Positions 8,656 to 18,491 of a DNA stretch of 64,000 nt are shown here, piece by piece. Both the position numbers and the translations under genes were made by a program. Position 1 is the stretch's first letter, and each line of letters begins with the position of its first letter. Under the pieces are notes generated by a model, which searched no databases, was not told where the DNA came from, and was given only the letters and a program-made list of their open reading frames with translations. The stretch spans positions 1,860,001 through 1,924,000 of the forward strand of contig NZ_CP020384.1 in NCBI RefSeq assembly GCF_002073975.1, given 5' to 3'. Source of the stretch: Rhodovulum sp. MB263 (GTDB taxonomy: Bacteria > Pseudomonadota > Alphaproteobacteria > Rhodobacterales > Rhodobacteraceae).

Positions 8656-8680
8656 CAGGACTTTTCGTCGAAAAGTCCTG
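8656..8680. repeat. Inverted repeat 2 (12-bp arms)
   Basis: CAGGACTTTTCG, one T, then the exact reverse complement, only one base after the preceding palindrome and 5 bp from the nhaA stop. It is related in sequence to repeat 1 (shared CTTTTCG/CGAAAAG core). It may act as the nhaA terminator or belong to an intergenic repeat family. Confidence 0.6.
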
Positions 8681-8685
8681 TGGGC

Positions 8686-9873
8686 CTATTGCGCAGGGGC
8701 CGCGCCCTTTCTGCCTGTCGGTGCTGCGAGCAACCTGAGCGCGGCATAGCCCAGAACCGCCGAGATCGCAGAGCCGCTCAGCACGCCGAGGCGGACGTCG
8801 TTCATCAGGACCGGATCGGCATAGCTCAGCGAGCCGATGAAGAGCGACATTGTGAAGCCGATCCCGGCAAGGCAGGACAAGCCGTAGATATGGATCCATC
8901 CGACCCCGTCAGGCAGCCGCGCGAGGCCGGATTTGACCATCGCGAAGGTGATCGCGAAGACCCCGACCTGCTTGCCGAGCACAAGACCCAGCGCCACCCC
9001 CATCGGCAGTGGTTGCAGCAGGTCCGAGAAGGAAATGCCGGTCAGCACCACGCCTGCATTGCCGAAGGCGAAGATCGGCAGGATCAGATAGAGCACATAG
9101 GGCGAGAGCGCGTGCTCGAGCGCGTGCAGCGGCGATTTTCCCCATTTGTCGCGCAGCGGAATGCAGAAGGCGGTGGCCACGCCCGCGATGGTCGCATGCA
9201 CGCCCGATTTCAGCACGAAGAACCACATGATGGTCCCCAGCAGCACCATCGGCGCCACCCGGTGCGCGCCCTTGAGGTTCAGCCAGATCAGCCCGGCCAG
9301 CGGCAGCAGCGCCATCAGCAGATAGTCGACCTTCAGATCTGCGGTATAGAACAGCGCGATGATGACGATGGCCCCGAGATCGTCGAGGATCGCCAGGGTC
9401 AGAAGAAACACCTTCAGCGCCGCCGGCACGCGGTCGCCCAGAAGCGCCAGCACCCCGAGCGCGAAGGCGATGTCGGTCGCGGCCGGGATGGCCCATCCCG
9501 ACAGCGTCTCGGGGCTGCCCCAGTTGAAGGCCGCGAAGATCAGCGCGGGCACCGCCATGCCGCCCACTGCCGCCATGCCCGGCAAGACCACATCGGCCGG
9601 TTTCTTGAGCTTGCCTTCCATCATCTCGCGCTTAAGTTCCAGCCCGATGAGGAAGAAGAAAACGGCCATCAGGCCGTCATTGATCCACAGGATCAGCGGT
9701 TTCTCCAGCCCCCCGCCATTGAGCAGGACCGAGAAGGTCGCTCCGAGGGTGTCGTCGTAAAAGGGTTGCAGGGGCGAATTTGCGACGATCAGGGCGGCGA
9801 GGGCCGCAAGCATCAGCAGGATACCGCCTGAGGCTTCGTGGCCGAAAAACTTGTCGAGCGCGCGGAGCAGCAT
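8686..9873 (-). CDS. nhaA: Na+/H+ antiporter NhaA
   Basis: 395 residues, inner-membrane protein with about twelve predicted membrane segments. Start MLLRALDKFFGHEASGGILL follows a GGGAG site. Diagnostic stretches are WINDGLMAVFFFLIGLELKREMMEG, the ion-binding WAIPAATDIAFALGVLALLGDRVP segment (with the TDIAF aspartate), and LAILDDLGAIVIIALFYT with the double aspartate of the translocation site. NhaA exchanges two H+ for one Na+, giving pH and salt homeostasis, which would suit a marine or brackish Rhodobacterales. It ends next to a cluster of inverted repeats that separates it from the mutase gene, and it appears monocistronic. Confidence 0.96.
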   Translation of the reverse strand: MLLRALDKFFGHEASGGILLMLAALAALIVANSPLQPFYDDTLGATFSVLLNGGGLEKPLILWINDGLMAVFFFLIGLELKREMMEGKLKKPADVVLPGMAAVGGMAVPALIFAAFNWGSPETLSGWAIPAATDIAFALGVLALLGDRVPAALKVFLLTLAILDDLGAIVIIALFYTADLKVDYLLMALLPLAGLIWLNLKGAHRVAPMVLLGTIMWFFVLKSGVHATIAGVATAFCIPLRDKWGKSPLHALEHALSPYVLYLILPIFAFGNAGVVLTGISFSDLLQPLPMGVALGLVLGKQVGVFAITFAMVKSGLARLPDGVGWIHIYGLSCLAGIGFTMSLFIGSLSYADPVLMNDVRLGVLSGSAISAVLGYAALRLLAAPTGRKGAAPAQ

Positions 9874-10500
9874 TGAATCTCCCGATTTTATTTGATTCTA
9901 CGTTTGCGAAATGGGGTCTGGCCTGTGGATGTCAATTGCGCCCGGCGATCCTGCCGTGAAACTCTGAACATGCGACCGCCGGGTGTGAGCCTGCGGCAGG
10001 AATGGGGCACTATGCGCAGATCTTGGGGATCGCTCGCGCGGAGATCGTTTCGCAGCGGGCTTTGCATCGAAAGGCCCGGCCCGAGAAGCGGCCGGCCCGG
10101 GCCTGAACGGCGCCTTGCCGGGGGCTGTCGAGGCATGCGTGACGGCCCGTACGACGGCCGGTATCAAGGCCCTTACGAAAGCCACGGCGCAGGGGCGGGC
10201 ACAGGGGCAGGCACAGGGACGGGCGGTCGCCTCCGGAGCCCTTTCTTGCCCTGTCGACCGATCGCCCGGACCCGGGCGTTCTTCGCAGGGCGGCCCGCTG
10301 TGCTTTCGCCGGGCTCGCGGATGCCTTGCCGGAGGCGCGGCCTCCGGTGTCGCTCTGGCAGCCCGGCGACGGGCCGCGCCCCGCATCCATGCCGGGATTC
10401 TCGAATGACGGCGGATATTTGCCGCAAGGGCGCCGGGGGACGTGCAGGGCGGCCGAATGACCGACCTGACTCTGCCGCGATGGCGGGCTAATCTCGTTCC
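9874..10500 (+). other. Intergenic region, 627 bp, no gene supported
   Basis: Lies between the divergent nhaA and the TerB/J-domain gene, so both promoters should be here. Frames are open on both strands but have arginine/glycine/proline-rich, low-complexity translations typical of high-GC non-coding DNA. A 12-bp imperfect tandem repeat (GGGGCRGGCACA, two full copies and one partial) occupies 10192-10225. No RNA gene or operator recognised. Confidence 0.5.
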
Positions 10501-11184
10501 ATGTCGCTCTGGTCCCGCATCGCCGACGCCGTTTCCGCCCTGGCCAAGGGCGAGAGTCTTGCGGCCGTCTTCGACCGGCTGCGCACGCCGCCCGAACGCA
10601 GCGTCGCCTTCACCATCGCGGTGATCGCGCTCGGGGCGAAGATGGCCAAGGCCGATGGCCGGGTTACCCGCGACGAGGTCGCGGCCTTCCGCGAGGTGTT
10701 TTCCATCCCGCCGGGCGAAGAGGCCAACGCGGCCCGGGTCTTCGATCTGGCCCGGCAGGACGTGGCCGGCTTCGAGGATTATGCCCGCCGCATCCGCCGC
10801 ATGTTCCGCGAGACCCGGGGGCCGCTCAGCGACCTGATGGAGGGGCTGTTCTTCATCGCCCTGGCCGATGGCGACTATCATCCCGGCGAGGACGCCTTCC
10901 TGGCCCGGGTGGCCGAGATCTTCGGGCTGAGCGAGCGTCAGTTCCGCACGCTCCGCGCCCGTTTCGTGCCCGAGGCCGTGCCCGATCCCTATACCGTTCT
11001 CGGCGTCGATCCGACCGATGATCTGGACACCATCCGCAAGGTCTGGCGGGCCGAGGTGCGCGAGACCCATCCCGACCGGATGCAGGCGCGGGGCGTGCCC
11101 GAAGAGGCGATCAAGCTGGCCGAGCGCCGGCTGGTCGCGATCAACCAGGCCTGGGAGACCATCGTCGCGGACCACGCGGCGTGA
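10501..11184 (+). CDS. TerB/DjlA-like co-chaperone with C-terminal J domain
   Basis: 227 residues. A TerB-like helical domain (about 30-150) shows IALGAKMAKADGRVTRDEV and LFFIALADGDYHPGEDAFLARV, the two acidic pseudo-repeats of TerB. A compact J domain follows (about 162-227: PYTVLGVDPTDDLDTIRKVWR) with the essential HPD tripeptide at 190-192. This is the architecture of DjlA, but without the N-terminal membrane anchor, so it is predicted cytoplasmic. Expected role: stimulating DnaK ATPase for particular clients. The stop overlaps the GTG start of the next gene (GTGA at 11181-11184), implying translational coupling to the nuclease/phosphatase-fold enzyme. Confidence 0.85.
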   Translation: MSLWSRIADAVSALAKGESLAAVFDRLRTPPERSVAFTIAVIALGAKMAKADGRVTRDEVAAFREVFSIPPGEEANAARVFDLARQDVAGFEDYARRIRRMFRETRGPLSDLMEGLFFIALADGDYHPGEDAFLARVAEIFGLSERQFRTLRARFVPEAVPDPYTVLGVDPTDDLDTIRKVWRAEVRETHPDRMQARGVPEEAIKLAERRLVAINQAWETIVADHAA

Positions 11185-12212
11185 GGATCGCCACCTATAA
11201 TGTCGAATGGTTCAATGCGCTCTTCGACGACGAGGGCCAGCTTCTCGGGGGCGAGGGCCCGTCGGGACGCCATGGTCTCGCGCGGCAGGATCGCATCGCG
11301 GCGCTGGGGATCGTCTTTTCCGCGCTCGATGCCGATGCGGTGCTGGTGGTCGAGGCGCCCGCCGAGAACGGGCGGCGCAGCACCGTCCGGGCGCTCGAGA
11401 ACTTCGCCCGGGTCTTCGGGCTCCGGGCGCGGCGGGCGCTGATCGGCTTCGGCAACGACACCCAGCAGGAAATCGCGCTGCTCTACGACCCCGACCGGCT
11501 GAAGGCCCGCCACGACCCGCAGGGCGCGCCGACCGGCCGCAAGGGGGCAGCGGATGCGCCGCGCTTCGACGGCGTCTTTCGCTGGGATGTCGATGTCGAT
11601 GCGGCGCCCGATCTGATCCGCTTCTCCAAACCGCCGCTCGAACTGGCGGTCGAGACGGCGGCCGGGGTCCGGTTCCGGATGATCGGGGTCCATGCCAAGT
11701 CGAAGGCACCGCATGGCGCGCGCAGTCCCGATGAGGCGATCCGGATCTCGATCCAGAACCGGCGCAAGCAGCTGGCGCAATGCATCTGGCTTCGGCAGCG
11801 GATCGAGACCCATCTCGACGCGAGCGTGCCCCTGATCGTGCTGGGCGATTTCAACGACGGTCCGGGGCTCGACGAATACGAGAAGCTCTTCGGTCGTTCG
11901 GGCGTCGAGATCGTTCTGGGGCAGGGCGAGGCGCCCGAGCGGCGGCTGTTCGATCCGCATGCGCGCGAGGCGCTGCAGGGGCTTCTGGCGGCACAGCCCG
12001 CCTCGGCGCGGTTCTTCGTGCCGACAACCGGGCGGTACCTGTCGGCGCTGCTCGACTATGTCATGATATCGGAGGATCTTCGTGCGCACGGACCGCGCTG
12101 GCGGATCTGGCATCCCTTCGACGATCCGGATCTCTACCGCATCCCCGAGCTGCGCGAGGCGCTGCTGACGGCTTCCGACCATTTTCCGGTCAGCCTCGAT
12201 ATCGCGATCTGA
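11181..12212 (+). CDS. Endonuclease/exonuclease/phosphatase family protein
   Basis: 343 residues, GTG start overlapping the previous stop by 4 nt. The fold signatures are in order: RIATYNVEWFNALF (metal-site Asn), VLVVEAP (in place of the usual catalytic-Glu motif), RMIGVHAKSK, VPLIVLGDFNDGPG (the GDFN motif) and TASDHFPVSLDI at the C-terminus (catalytic SDH). It belongs to the Mg2+-dependent phosphodiesterase superfamily, which includes DNases, sphingomyelinases and inositol phosphatases; the substrate cannot be read from sequence. There is no signal peptide, so it is probably cytoplasmic. Coupling to a J-domain protein is unusual and may mean that the chaperone serves this enzyme. Confidence 0.85.
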   Translation: MRIATYNVEWFNALFDDEGQLLGGEGPSGRHGLARQDRIAALGIVFSALDADAVLVVEAPAENGRRSTVRALENFARVFGLRARRALIGFGNDTQQEIALLYDPDRLKARHDPQGAPTGRKGAADAPRFDGVFRWDVDVDAAPDLIRFSKPPLELAVETAAGVRFRMIGVHAKSKAPHGARSPDEAIRISIQNRRKQLAQCIWLRQRIETHLDASVPLIVLGDFNDGPGLDEYEKLFGRSGVEIVLGQGEAPERRLFDPHAREALQGLLAAQPASARFFVPTTGRYLSALLDYVMISEDLRAHGPRWRIWHPFDDPDLYRIPELREALLTASDHFPVSLDIAI

Positions 12213-12256
12213 ACCGTGCGCTTCATTTTTCCGCATCGCGGGCCTATATTGAGCGC

Positions 12257-12616
12257 ATGAGACACAGGCTTGCCTTGGTTCCGCTTCTGGCGCTTCTGCT
12301 GAGCGCCTCGCCGGTCCTTGCCCAGGACAGGGGAGGGGCCGACGGCGAGAGTGGCATGAGCGAGGGGCTAGGCCTGCTCGGCGAGGGGATGCAGATGTTT
12401 CTCAAGGGGCTCGGCGACGAGCTCGAGCCGCGGCTGCGCGACTTCGCCGAGACGGCAAAGCCCGCGCTGACCCGGCTGATGGAACTGATCGACGATCTCG
12501 ATGCCTATGAGCTGCCCGAGCGCCTGCCCAATGGCGACATCATCATCCGCCGCAAGCCCGATGCGCCGCCGCTGTCCGAGCCCGAGGCACGCCCCGGGGC
12601 CGAGATCGAGATCTGA
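12257..12616 (+). CDS. Small exported protein of unknown function
   Basis: 119 residues. ATG at 12257 is followed by a signal peptide, MRHRLALVPLLALLLSASPVLAQ. The mature protein is acidic and helical, with GLGLLGEGMQMFLKGLGDELEPRLRDFAETAKPALTRLMELIDDLDAYELPERLPNGDIIIRRKPD-type sequence. The frame is open well upstream, but that part overlaps the preceding gene in another frame and has no signal character. It lies 44 nt downstream of the endonuclease/phosphatase-like gene in the same direction, so probably the third gene of that operon. Similar short proteins are common in Rhodobacterales, but I know of no established function. Confidence 0.65.
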   Translation: MRHRLALVPLLALLLSASPVLAQDRGGADGESGMSEGLGLLGEGMQMFLKGLGDELEPRLRDFAETAKPALTRLMELIDDLDAYELPERLPNGDIIIRRKPDAPPLSEPEARPGAEIEI

Positions 12617-12729
12617 GCGGCCGTCCCGGGGGCAGCAGGCCTGATCCGGCGGCCGGCCCTGGCCTGCCGGCGGTCTTCCTGGGACCGGGCGGCTGCGCCA
12701 TCCGGCGGCCCTGATGCGCCCCGCGCCCT

Positions 12730-14277
12730 TCAGTCGTCTCGGACCCGCATGCTGGTCTCGACCCCGAGCGCCTTGGCAAGCGAGGCGAAGCGCGCCTGAG
12801 CGACCTCGCCGAACAGCGGCACTGCCGGCTCGGCAAGGATCAGTTCCAGTTGCTTTTTCCGGGGGTAGTGGCGCAGCTCGGCCAGGCTGTCAGGGGCATG
12901 CAGCGAGAACATCGCGCCGAAGCGCATTGCCTTGCCCAGCACTTCGGCCTGGCGCATCCGGGCGGCGTCGAGCAGCGAGAAGAGCGGCTCGAACCGGCTG
13001 CCCGCGCGGCTGTTCTTGTAGCGATGCAGCAGCGAGACGCCGAGGAACACCCGTTCCCAGTGTTCCAGCCCGCCCAGATTGGCCTGTGTGGCGATATCGA
13101 AACAGATCTCGTGGCGGTAATCGGGATGCGCGCGCCAGGCGGTGTCATGCAGCAGGCAGGCCGCGCGGATCAGCCGCCGCTTGTCGGGAGCGGCATCGCC
13201 GAAGAGCGGCAGGATGAAATTGTAAAGCCGGCTGCCGAAACCGGGCTGGCGGGCCGAGCTTTGCTCGGCGAAGCGGCAGGCCTCGATCAGCGGGTCCCGG
13301 GCGCGTAGATCCTCGGGCATCTGCTCGTAAAGAAGCCCTTCGCGAATGCCATAGCTCGAGACCGCGATCTCGCAGGGGCGCAGATGCGCGACGAGCTTCC
13401 TGAGCACCTGCCCGGCATAGGGCACCAGCGCCATGCGGTCGGCCGAGGTCCCGGTCCTCTGGCGCAGCGCGTCCGGATCCGAGGCGGCGATCCAGTCGAT
13501 GGTGTCCGACAGCGAGGCCTGGGTCATGCGATATTCGTGAAGCACGGTCAGCGGATAGCCGCGCCGCTCGATGTCGAGCCGGGCGATGGCGCGCCAGGAG
13601 CCCCCGACGAGATAGAGCCGGGGCGGCGCGACCGGCATCGCGGCGGCGAGGTCTTCGATTTCCCGGGCGATGTAGCGCTCCAGATCCTTCCTGTCGCCGG
13701 GGAGGTCGCGCAGCTTGAGCGGTCCCAGCGGCGCGGTGCCGCGCGCGCCGACCGTGCCGCTCCTGAGTTCGGCCAGCTCCATCGAAGAGCCGCCGATATC
13801 GCAGACGATGCCTTCGGCCCCGGGCCAGCCCAGCAGCACGCCCTGCGCCGACAGGCGTGCCTCTTCCGTGCCGTCGATCACCAGCGGGCTCAGCCCGGTC
13901 TCGCGCTCGATCTCGGCGCGGAATTCGGGCCCGTCCTCGGCATCGCGCATCGCCGCGGTGGCGACCACGCTGAGCGGGGTGGCATCCATCGCCTCGGCCA
14001 GAAGGGCAAAGCGGCGCAGCGCGGCCAGTGCCCGGACACGCCCCTCGGGCGACAGGCGGTTGGTTTCGCTCAGGCCCGCGCCGAGCGCGCACATGACCTT
14101 TTCGTTGAAGAAATAGGCCGGACTGCGCGCCGCGCCGTCGAAGACCACCATCCTGACAGAGTTCGATCCGATATCGACCACGCCGACGCGCGAAAGCGCG
14201 CGCGCTTCCGGTCCGCCGAACAGAGGTCGCCCGAAAGGATCCCATGCATTGGGGCGATCCTCGGCCTGTCCGTCCAT
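12730..14277 (-). CDS. ppx: Exopolyphosphatase (Ppx/GppA family)
   Basis: 515 residues from the ATG at 14277 (MDGQAEDRPN), 55 nt after the ppk1 stop. A longer frame reaching back into ppk1 is unlikely. The ASKHA phosphatase core shows VGVVDIGSNSVRMVVFDG (phosphate loop 1), GIVCDIGGSSMELAELR (loop 2), and a C-terminal HD-type region containing LIRAACLLHDTAWRAHPDYR. It hydrolyses terminal phosphates from polyphosphate (and perhaps pppGpp). Forms an operon with polyphosphate kinase, so the pair sets polyphosphate level. It converges with the small exported protein gene across 113 bp of GC-rich DNA. Confidence 0.93.
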   Translation of the reverse strand: MDGQAEDRPNAWDPFGRPLFGGPEARALSRVGVVDIGSNSVRMVVFDGAARSPAYFFNEKVMCALGAGLSETNRLSPEGRVRALAALRRFALLAEAMDATPLSVVATAAMRDAEDGPEFRAEIERETGLSPLVIDGTEEARLSAQGVLLGWPGAEGIVCDIGGSSMELAELRSGTVGARGTAPLGPLKLRDLPGDRKDLERYIAREIEDLAAAMPVAPPRLYLVGGSWRAIARLDIERRGYPLTVLHEYRMTQASLSDTIDWIAASDPDALRQRTGTSADRMALVPYAGQVLRKLVAHLRPCEIAVSSYGIREGLLYEQMPEDLRARDPLIEACRFAEQSSARQPGFGSRLYNFILPLFGDAAPDKRRLIRAACLLHDTAWRAHPDYRHEICFDIATQANLGGLEHWERVFLGVSLLHRYKNSRAGSRFEPLFSLLDAARMRQAEVLGKAMRFGAMFSLHAPDSLAELRHYPRKKQLELILAEPAVPLFGEVAQARFASLAKALGVETSMRVRDD

Positions 14278-14332
14278 GAAGAGCCTTTCCTGCGGCGTGC
14301 GCGGGGACAATGCCAAACTTCCGAAGTCGCGG

Positions 14333-16501
14333 TCAATCCTTGACCTTCGCAAGCTGCCGCACATCGCCGGCCCCGGCCGAGCCCCGGCCCGAAAGCGACG
14401 CGTTCTCCATGAAGAAACGGTGGCAGTTGAAGGCGTTCGGTCCGGCCTCGGCGCGCAGGAAGCTGCCATTGGGCTGCATCACCCAGCTTTGCGCCTCGTC
14501 GGCGAGATTGGCGGTCATGATCTGGTCGGTGATCTGCGCCTTCACCGTGGGGTTCGTGCATTCGACCAGTGTCTCGACCCTGCGGTTGAGGTTGCGGCCC
14601 ATCCAGTCTGCCGACGAGATGTAGACGCGGGCATCGGGCGAGGGCAGGCCATAGCCGTTGCCGAAGCAGACGATGCGCGAATGCTCGAGAAAGCGGCCGA
14701 TGATCGACTTGACCCGGATGTTCTCGGACAGGCCCTTGATGCCGGGCCGGATGCCGCAGATGCCGCGCACCACCAGCTCGATCTTCACGCCCGCATTCGA
14801 GGCCGCGTAAAGCGCGTCGATCACGTCGGATTCGATCAGCGAATTCATCTTGGCCCAGATATGGGCGGGCCGGCCGTTGCGGGCATGCTCGGTCTCTTCG
14901 GCGATCCGCTGCATCAGCGTCGATTTCAGCGACAGCGGCGAGATCGACAGGTTCTCCAGATGCGCAGGCTCGGCATAGCCGCCGACATAGTTGAAGACCT
15001 TGGTCGCGTCGCGTCCCAGCGCCGGATCGCAGGTGAACAGCGACAGGTCGGTATAGATCCGGGCGGTGATCGGGTGGTAGTTGCCGGTGCCGTAATGGGT
15101 ATAGGTCACCAGCTGATCGCCCTCGCGCCGTACCACGGTGCTGATCTTGGCATGGGTCTTGTAGTTGATGAAGCCGTAGATCACATGCGCGCCCGAGCGC
15201 TCCAGCCGGCGCGACTGGCGGATGTTCGCGGCCTCGTCGAAGCGGGCCTTCAGCTCGACCAGCGCGGTGACCGACTTGCCGTCCTCGGCCGCCTCGCACA
15301 GCGCCTCGACGATGGGCGAATTCTTCGAGGTCCGGTAGAGCGTCTGCTTGATCGCCACCACATCCGGGTCGCGCGCCGCCTGCTGCAGGAAGCGCACCAC
15401 CATGTCGAAGGTCTCGTAGGGGTGATGCAGCAGCATGTCCTTCTGCCGGATCGCGGCGAACATGTCGCCGTCATGGTCCTGGACGCGTTCGGGCACACGC
15501 GGTGTGAAGGGCGGCCACAAGAGGTCGGGGCGCTCGTCGATCACCAGTTCCTTCAGATCGGCCACGCCGATGATGCCGCGCACCTCGATCACCTCTTCCT
15601 CGGTGATGTGCAGCTCGCGGATGATGACCGAGCGCAGCCGTTCGGGCGCGCCCGCCGACAGCTTCATGCGCACCACCTCGCCGCGGCGGCGGCGTTTGAG
15701 CGCGACCTCGAATTCGCGCACCAGGTCCTCGGCCTCGTCCTCGACCTCGAGATCGCTGTCGCGCAGCACCCGGAAGGTGCAGCTTCCGACCTCGCGATAG
15801 CCCGGGAAGAGCGAGCCCAGATGCACCAGCAGCAGCTCTTCCATCGGCAGGAAGCGCTGTTGCCCGTCCTCGGCCGGCAGCCGCACGAATCGCTGGATCT
15901 GATGCGGGATCGGCAGCAGCGCCTGCAGCGGGTGGCCGTCCCGCTCGCGTTCAAGCTGCAGCGCCAGGCAGAAGCCGGTATTAGGAATGAAGGGGAAGGG
16001 GTGGGCCGGGTCGATCGCCAGCGGCGAGAGCACCGGAAACACCTTCTGCAGGAAGTATTCCTCGAGATGGGCGCGGTCGGCCGCGGTCAGCCGCGCGCGG
16101 GTGAGGATGTGGATGCCCGCATCCTCCATCTCGCGCCGGAGCCTGTTCCAGGCGGTCTGTTGCGATTGCAAAAGCTTGCGGGCGTCGCGGTCGATCAGCA
16201 CCAGTTGCTCGGCCGGTGTCAGCCCGTCGGCAGCCGGCACGATGCTGCCCTTCCTGGCCAGCTCGCGCAGACCGGCCACCCGCACGGTGTAGAATTCATC
16301 GAGATTGGTCGCCGAGATCGACAGGAAGCGCACCCGCTCGAGCAGCGGCACCCGCGGATTGGACGCCTCTTCGAGGACGCGCCAGTTGAAGCCGAGCCAG
16401 GACAGCTCGCGATTATGGAACCGCTTCGGGCCGAGCCGTTGGGGTTCGGGGATCTCGACGGCATCCGGAAACGGGGCAACCAGGAAATCGGCTTGGGTCA
16501 T
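14333..16501 (-). CDS. ppk1: Polyphosphate kinase 1
   Basis: 722 residues, full length for PPK1. It polymerises the gamma-phosphate of ATP into polyphosphate, reversibly, via a phosphohistidine. Visible: N-terminal [40 protein letters not shown], the [10 protein letters not shown] loop, [25 protein letters not shown], the catalytic histidine region [20 protein letters not shown], and ATP-site residues in [23 protein letters not shown]. The product ends QLAKVKD. Lies upstream of ppx and 41 nt downstream of the hdaA-like gene in the same direction. The hdaA-ppk1-ppx order recurs in alphaproteobacteria as far as I recall. Confidence 0.97.
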   Translation of the reverse strand: MTQADFLVAPFPDAVEIPEPQRLGPKRFHNRELSWLGFNWRVLEEASNPRVPLLERVRFLSISATNLDEFYTVRVAGLRELARKGSIVPAADGLTPAEQLVLIDRDARKLLQSQQTAWNRLRREMEDAGIHILTRARLTAADRAHLEEYFLQKVFPVLSPLAIDPAHPFPFIPNTGFCLALQLERERDGHPLQALLPIPHQIQRFVRLPAEDGQQRFLPMEELLLVHLGSLFPGYREVGSCTFRVLRDSDLEVEDEAEDLVREFEVALKRRRRGEVVRMKLSAGAPERLRSVIIRELHITEEEVIEVRGIIGVADLKELVIDERPDLLWPPFTPRVPERVQDHDGDMFAAIRQKDMLLHHPYETFDMVVRFLQQAARDPDVVAIKQTLYRTSKNSPIVEALCEAAEDGKSVTALVELKARFDEAANIRQSRRLERSGAHVIYGFINYKTHAKISTVVRREGDQLVTYTHYGTGNYHPITARIYTDLSLFTCDPALGRDATKVFNYVGGYAEPAHLENLSISPLSLKSTLMQRIAEETEHARNGRPAHIWAKMNSLIESDVIDALYAASNAGVKIELVVRGICGIRPGIKGLSENIRVKSIIGRFLEHSRIVCFGNGYGLPSPDARVYISSADWMGRNLNRRVETLVECTNPTVKAQITDQIMTANLADEAQSWVMQPNGSFLRAEAGPNAFNCHRFFMENASLSGRGSAGAGDVRQLAKVKD

Positions 16502-16542
16502 GGCGGCGCTTATGGGCGATCACTGTGAAGGAAGGATGACAT

Positions 16543-17229
16543 CTAATCGCGCGGCCCCGAGCCATTGTCCAGCACTTCGCGGGCGAGGCGAAGACCGGGC
16601 TTGCGGCCGCTGGCCAGGGCCTCGCGGTCGATCGCGGCCACGGTTTCGGCCGCTGCGGCGAAAGAGCGTTCCATGCGCCCGACGAGATAGTCGATGAGTT
16701 CGGGGCCGACGGCGATCTGGCGGTCCGAGAACAGCTTGACCAGCACCGCGGCCAGCAGCGCGTCGTCGGGCGGCGTGAGATGGGCGGTTGCGGCGGCCTG
16801 CACCCGGCTTGCGAGATCGGGCAGGTGCAGCCCCCATTCGAGCGGCGCGCGGCGGGCGGTCATCAGCAGCGTCCCGCCCTCGGCGGCCAGCAGGTTGTGC
16901 AGATGGAACAAGGCATCCTCGGCCGGCATCCGGCCCGCGATCCGGTCGGCATCCTCGACGGCGATCGCGCCATGGGCGGCCAGCGCCGGCAGCTCGGCCT
17001 GGGGCAGGTCGCGGGCATGGATCACCTCGGCCGCGGCGAGATCGGCCCAGACATGCACGAGATGGGTCTTGCCCGAGCCCTCGGAACCGATCAGCACAAG
17101 CTTGCGCGCGGGCCAGTCCTGCCAGGCCTCGATCTGCTGCACCGCAAGCGCATTGGCGGGGGCGACGAAAAAGGCGGCCCGGCCGCGGGCGGGCCGCACG
17201 GGAAGGTCGAATGCGAGTTGCCGGGCCAT
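16543..17229 (-). CDS. hdaA: DnaA-related regulatory AAA+ protein (HdaA-like)
   Basis: 228 residues from ATG 17229 (MARQLAFDLPVRP), one base after the upstream stop; an in-frame ATG at 17274 would overlap the permease gene. The N-terminus QLAFDLP is the beta-clamp binding motif of Hda. A DnaA-like AAA+ domain follows with Walker A GSEGSGKT, Walker B-like IAVEDAD, and a sensor region LLMTARRAPLEW...LPDLASRV. The C-terminal lid contains an AAAAETVAAIDREAL helix. Family knowledge: Hda with the DNA-loaded clamp triggers ATP hydrolysis by DnaA after initiation. It is shorter than DnaA because it lacks the DNA-binding domain IV. Confidence 0.88.
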   Translation of the reverse strand: MARQLAFDLPVRPARGRAAFFVAPANALAVQQIEAWQDWPARKLVLIGSEGSGKTHLVHVWADLAAAEVIHARDLPQAELPALAAHGAIAVEDADRIAGRMPAEDALFHLHNLLAAEGGTLLMTARRAPLEWGLHLPDLASRVQAAATAHLTPPDDALLAAVLVKLFSDRQIAVGPELIDYLVGRMERSFAAAAETVAAIDREALASGRKPGLRLAREVLDNGSGPRD

Positions 17230-17230
17230 C

Positions 17231-18361
17231 TCAGGCACTATCCTCGTCGGAGGCGAGACCTTCGCAGGCGTCACTTTCGAAGGCGGGGGGCGCCTCCGGT
17301 CCGGTCTGGCCCGAGGTGCCGCGATAAAGCCGGCTGTCCTTGTATTGCGCGATGAAGAAGCGGGTGAGCACCCCCAGAGAGGCCGCCACCGGGACCGCCG
17401 CCAGCAGGCCGACGAAGCCGAACAGCGATCCGAAGGCCGACAGCGCGAAGATCAGCCAGACCGGATGCAGCCCGACCGAGCCGCCGACCAGTTTCGGCGT
17501 CAGCACATGGCCCTCGATCTGCTGGCCGGCAAGGAAGATGCCGCCCGCAATCGCGATCATCCACCACTCGCCCCAGAACTGGAACAGCGCCAGCCCCAGC
17601 GCCAGCGTGCCGCCCACCACCGCGCCGACATAGGGAATGAACGAGATCATCCCGGCGACGAAGCCCACGATCAGCCCGTAATTCAGCCCCAGAAGGCCCA
17701 GCGCCACCGCATAGAACACGCCCAGGATCAGGCAGACCGTGCCCTGGCCGCGGATGAAGCCCGCCAGCGTCCGGTCGACCTCGCCCGCCAGGCGACGGAT
17801 CACCGGCGCATGGTCGCGCGGCAACAGCTTGTCGACCTCGGCCACCATCCGGTCCCAGTCCATCAGCAGATAGAAGGTGATGACCGGCACCAGCACGATC
17901 AGCACGACCAGATCGACGATGCCCACGACCGAGGTCAACACCCCGTTCAGAAGCTCGCCGCCCTTGGCCTGTATCGCCTCGCCGATGCCGGTCAGGGTCT
18001 TGCGGATGGTCGAGCCGTTATCGGCCAGGGACGGGAAGCGTTCGGTCAGGAAGGCATGGAGATGGCCCGCGATATCGGGTGCGGTATTGGCCAGCGCCAC
18101 CGCCTGCTCGATCAGCGTCGGCAGCACCAGGAGCGCGCCCAGCACGAAGATCACCAGTGCGCAAAGCGTGATCGTCACCGTCGCGCCCACCCGCGACAGG
18201 CCTGCCCGCTCCAGCCGGTCGGCGACCGGATCTAGGAAATAGGCCACCGCCATCCCCACCAGGAAGGGCATCATCACATCGCCCAGCAGCATCAGGATCA
18301 GAATGATCACCGCTGCCGCGATACCCCAGTATTTTGCCTGCGCCCGGACCGGCAAGCCCAT
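17231..18361 (-). CDS. AI-2E family transporter (PerM/UPF0118)
   Basis: 376 residues from ATG 18361 ([13 protein letters not shown]). Upstream in-frame codons to 18451 would run through the promoter region shared with proS. About eight membrane segments: a pair at the N-terminus ([38 protein letters not shown] is the family signature region), a long soluble loop, then [22 protein letters not shown] and the C-terminal block with [18 protein letters not shown]. The family name is historical; members export small molecules or ions, and the substrate here is unknown. Cotranscribed with hdaA (1-nt gap). Confidence 0.9.
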   Translation of the reverse strand: MGLPVRAQAKYWGIAAAVIILILMLLGDVMMPFLVGMAVAYFLDPVADRLERAGLSRVGATVTITLCALVIFVLGALLVLPTLIEQAVALANTAPDIAGHLHAFLTERFPSLADNGSTIRKTLTGIGEAIQAKGGELLNGVLTSVVGIVDLVVLIVLVPVITFYLLMDWDRMVAEVDKLLPRDHAPVIRRLAGEVDRTLAGFIRGQGTVCLILGVFYAVALGLLGLNYGLIVGFVAGMISFIPYVGAVVGGTLALGLALFQFWGEWWMIAIAGGIFLAGQQIEGHVLTPKLVGGSVGLHPVWLIFALSAFGSLFGFVGLLAAVPVAASLGVLTRFFIAQYKDSRLYRGTSGQTGPEAPPAFESDACEGLASDEDSA

Positions 18362-18491
18362 GCGTTCTCTCCCGTATCGGTTGCATTCCGTATTGGCCCA
18401 GACCGGGGCTCCGCGCAAGGGCGGCGCTTGTCTGGTCGTTCGCGATGACATAGGAGGGCAGGGACGTCAATTCACGAGGCCCGATCCGAAA

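Noticed and set aside
9892-10491. 199-codon plus-strand frame in the nhaA gap
   Set aside because: Arg/Gly/Pro-rich low-complexity translation, no ribosome-binding site, covers the tandem repeat; not supportable as a gene.
14249-16528. 759-codon open frame on the plus strand over ppk1
   Set aside because: Antisense shadow of ppk1; no start signal or domain.
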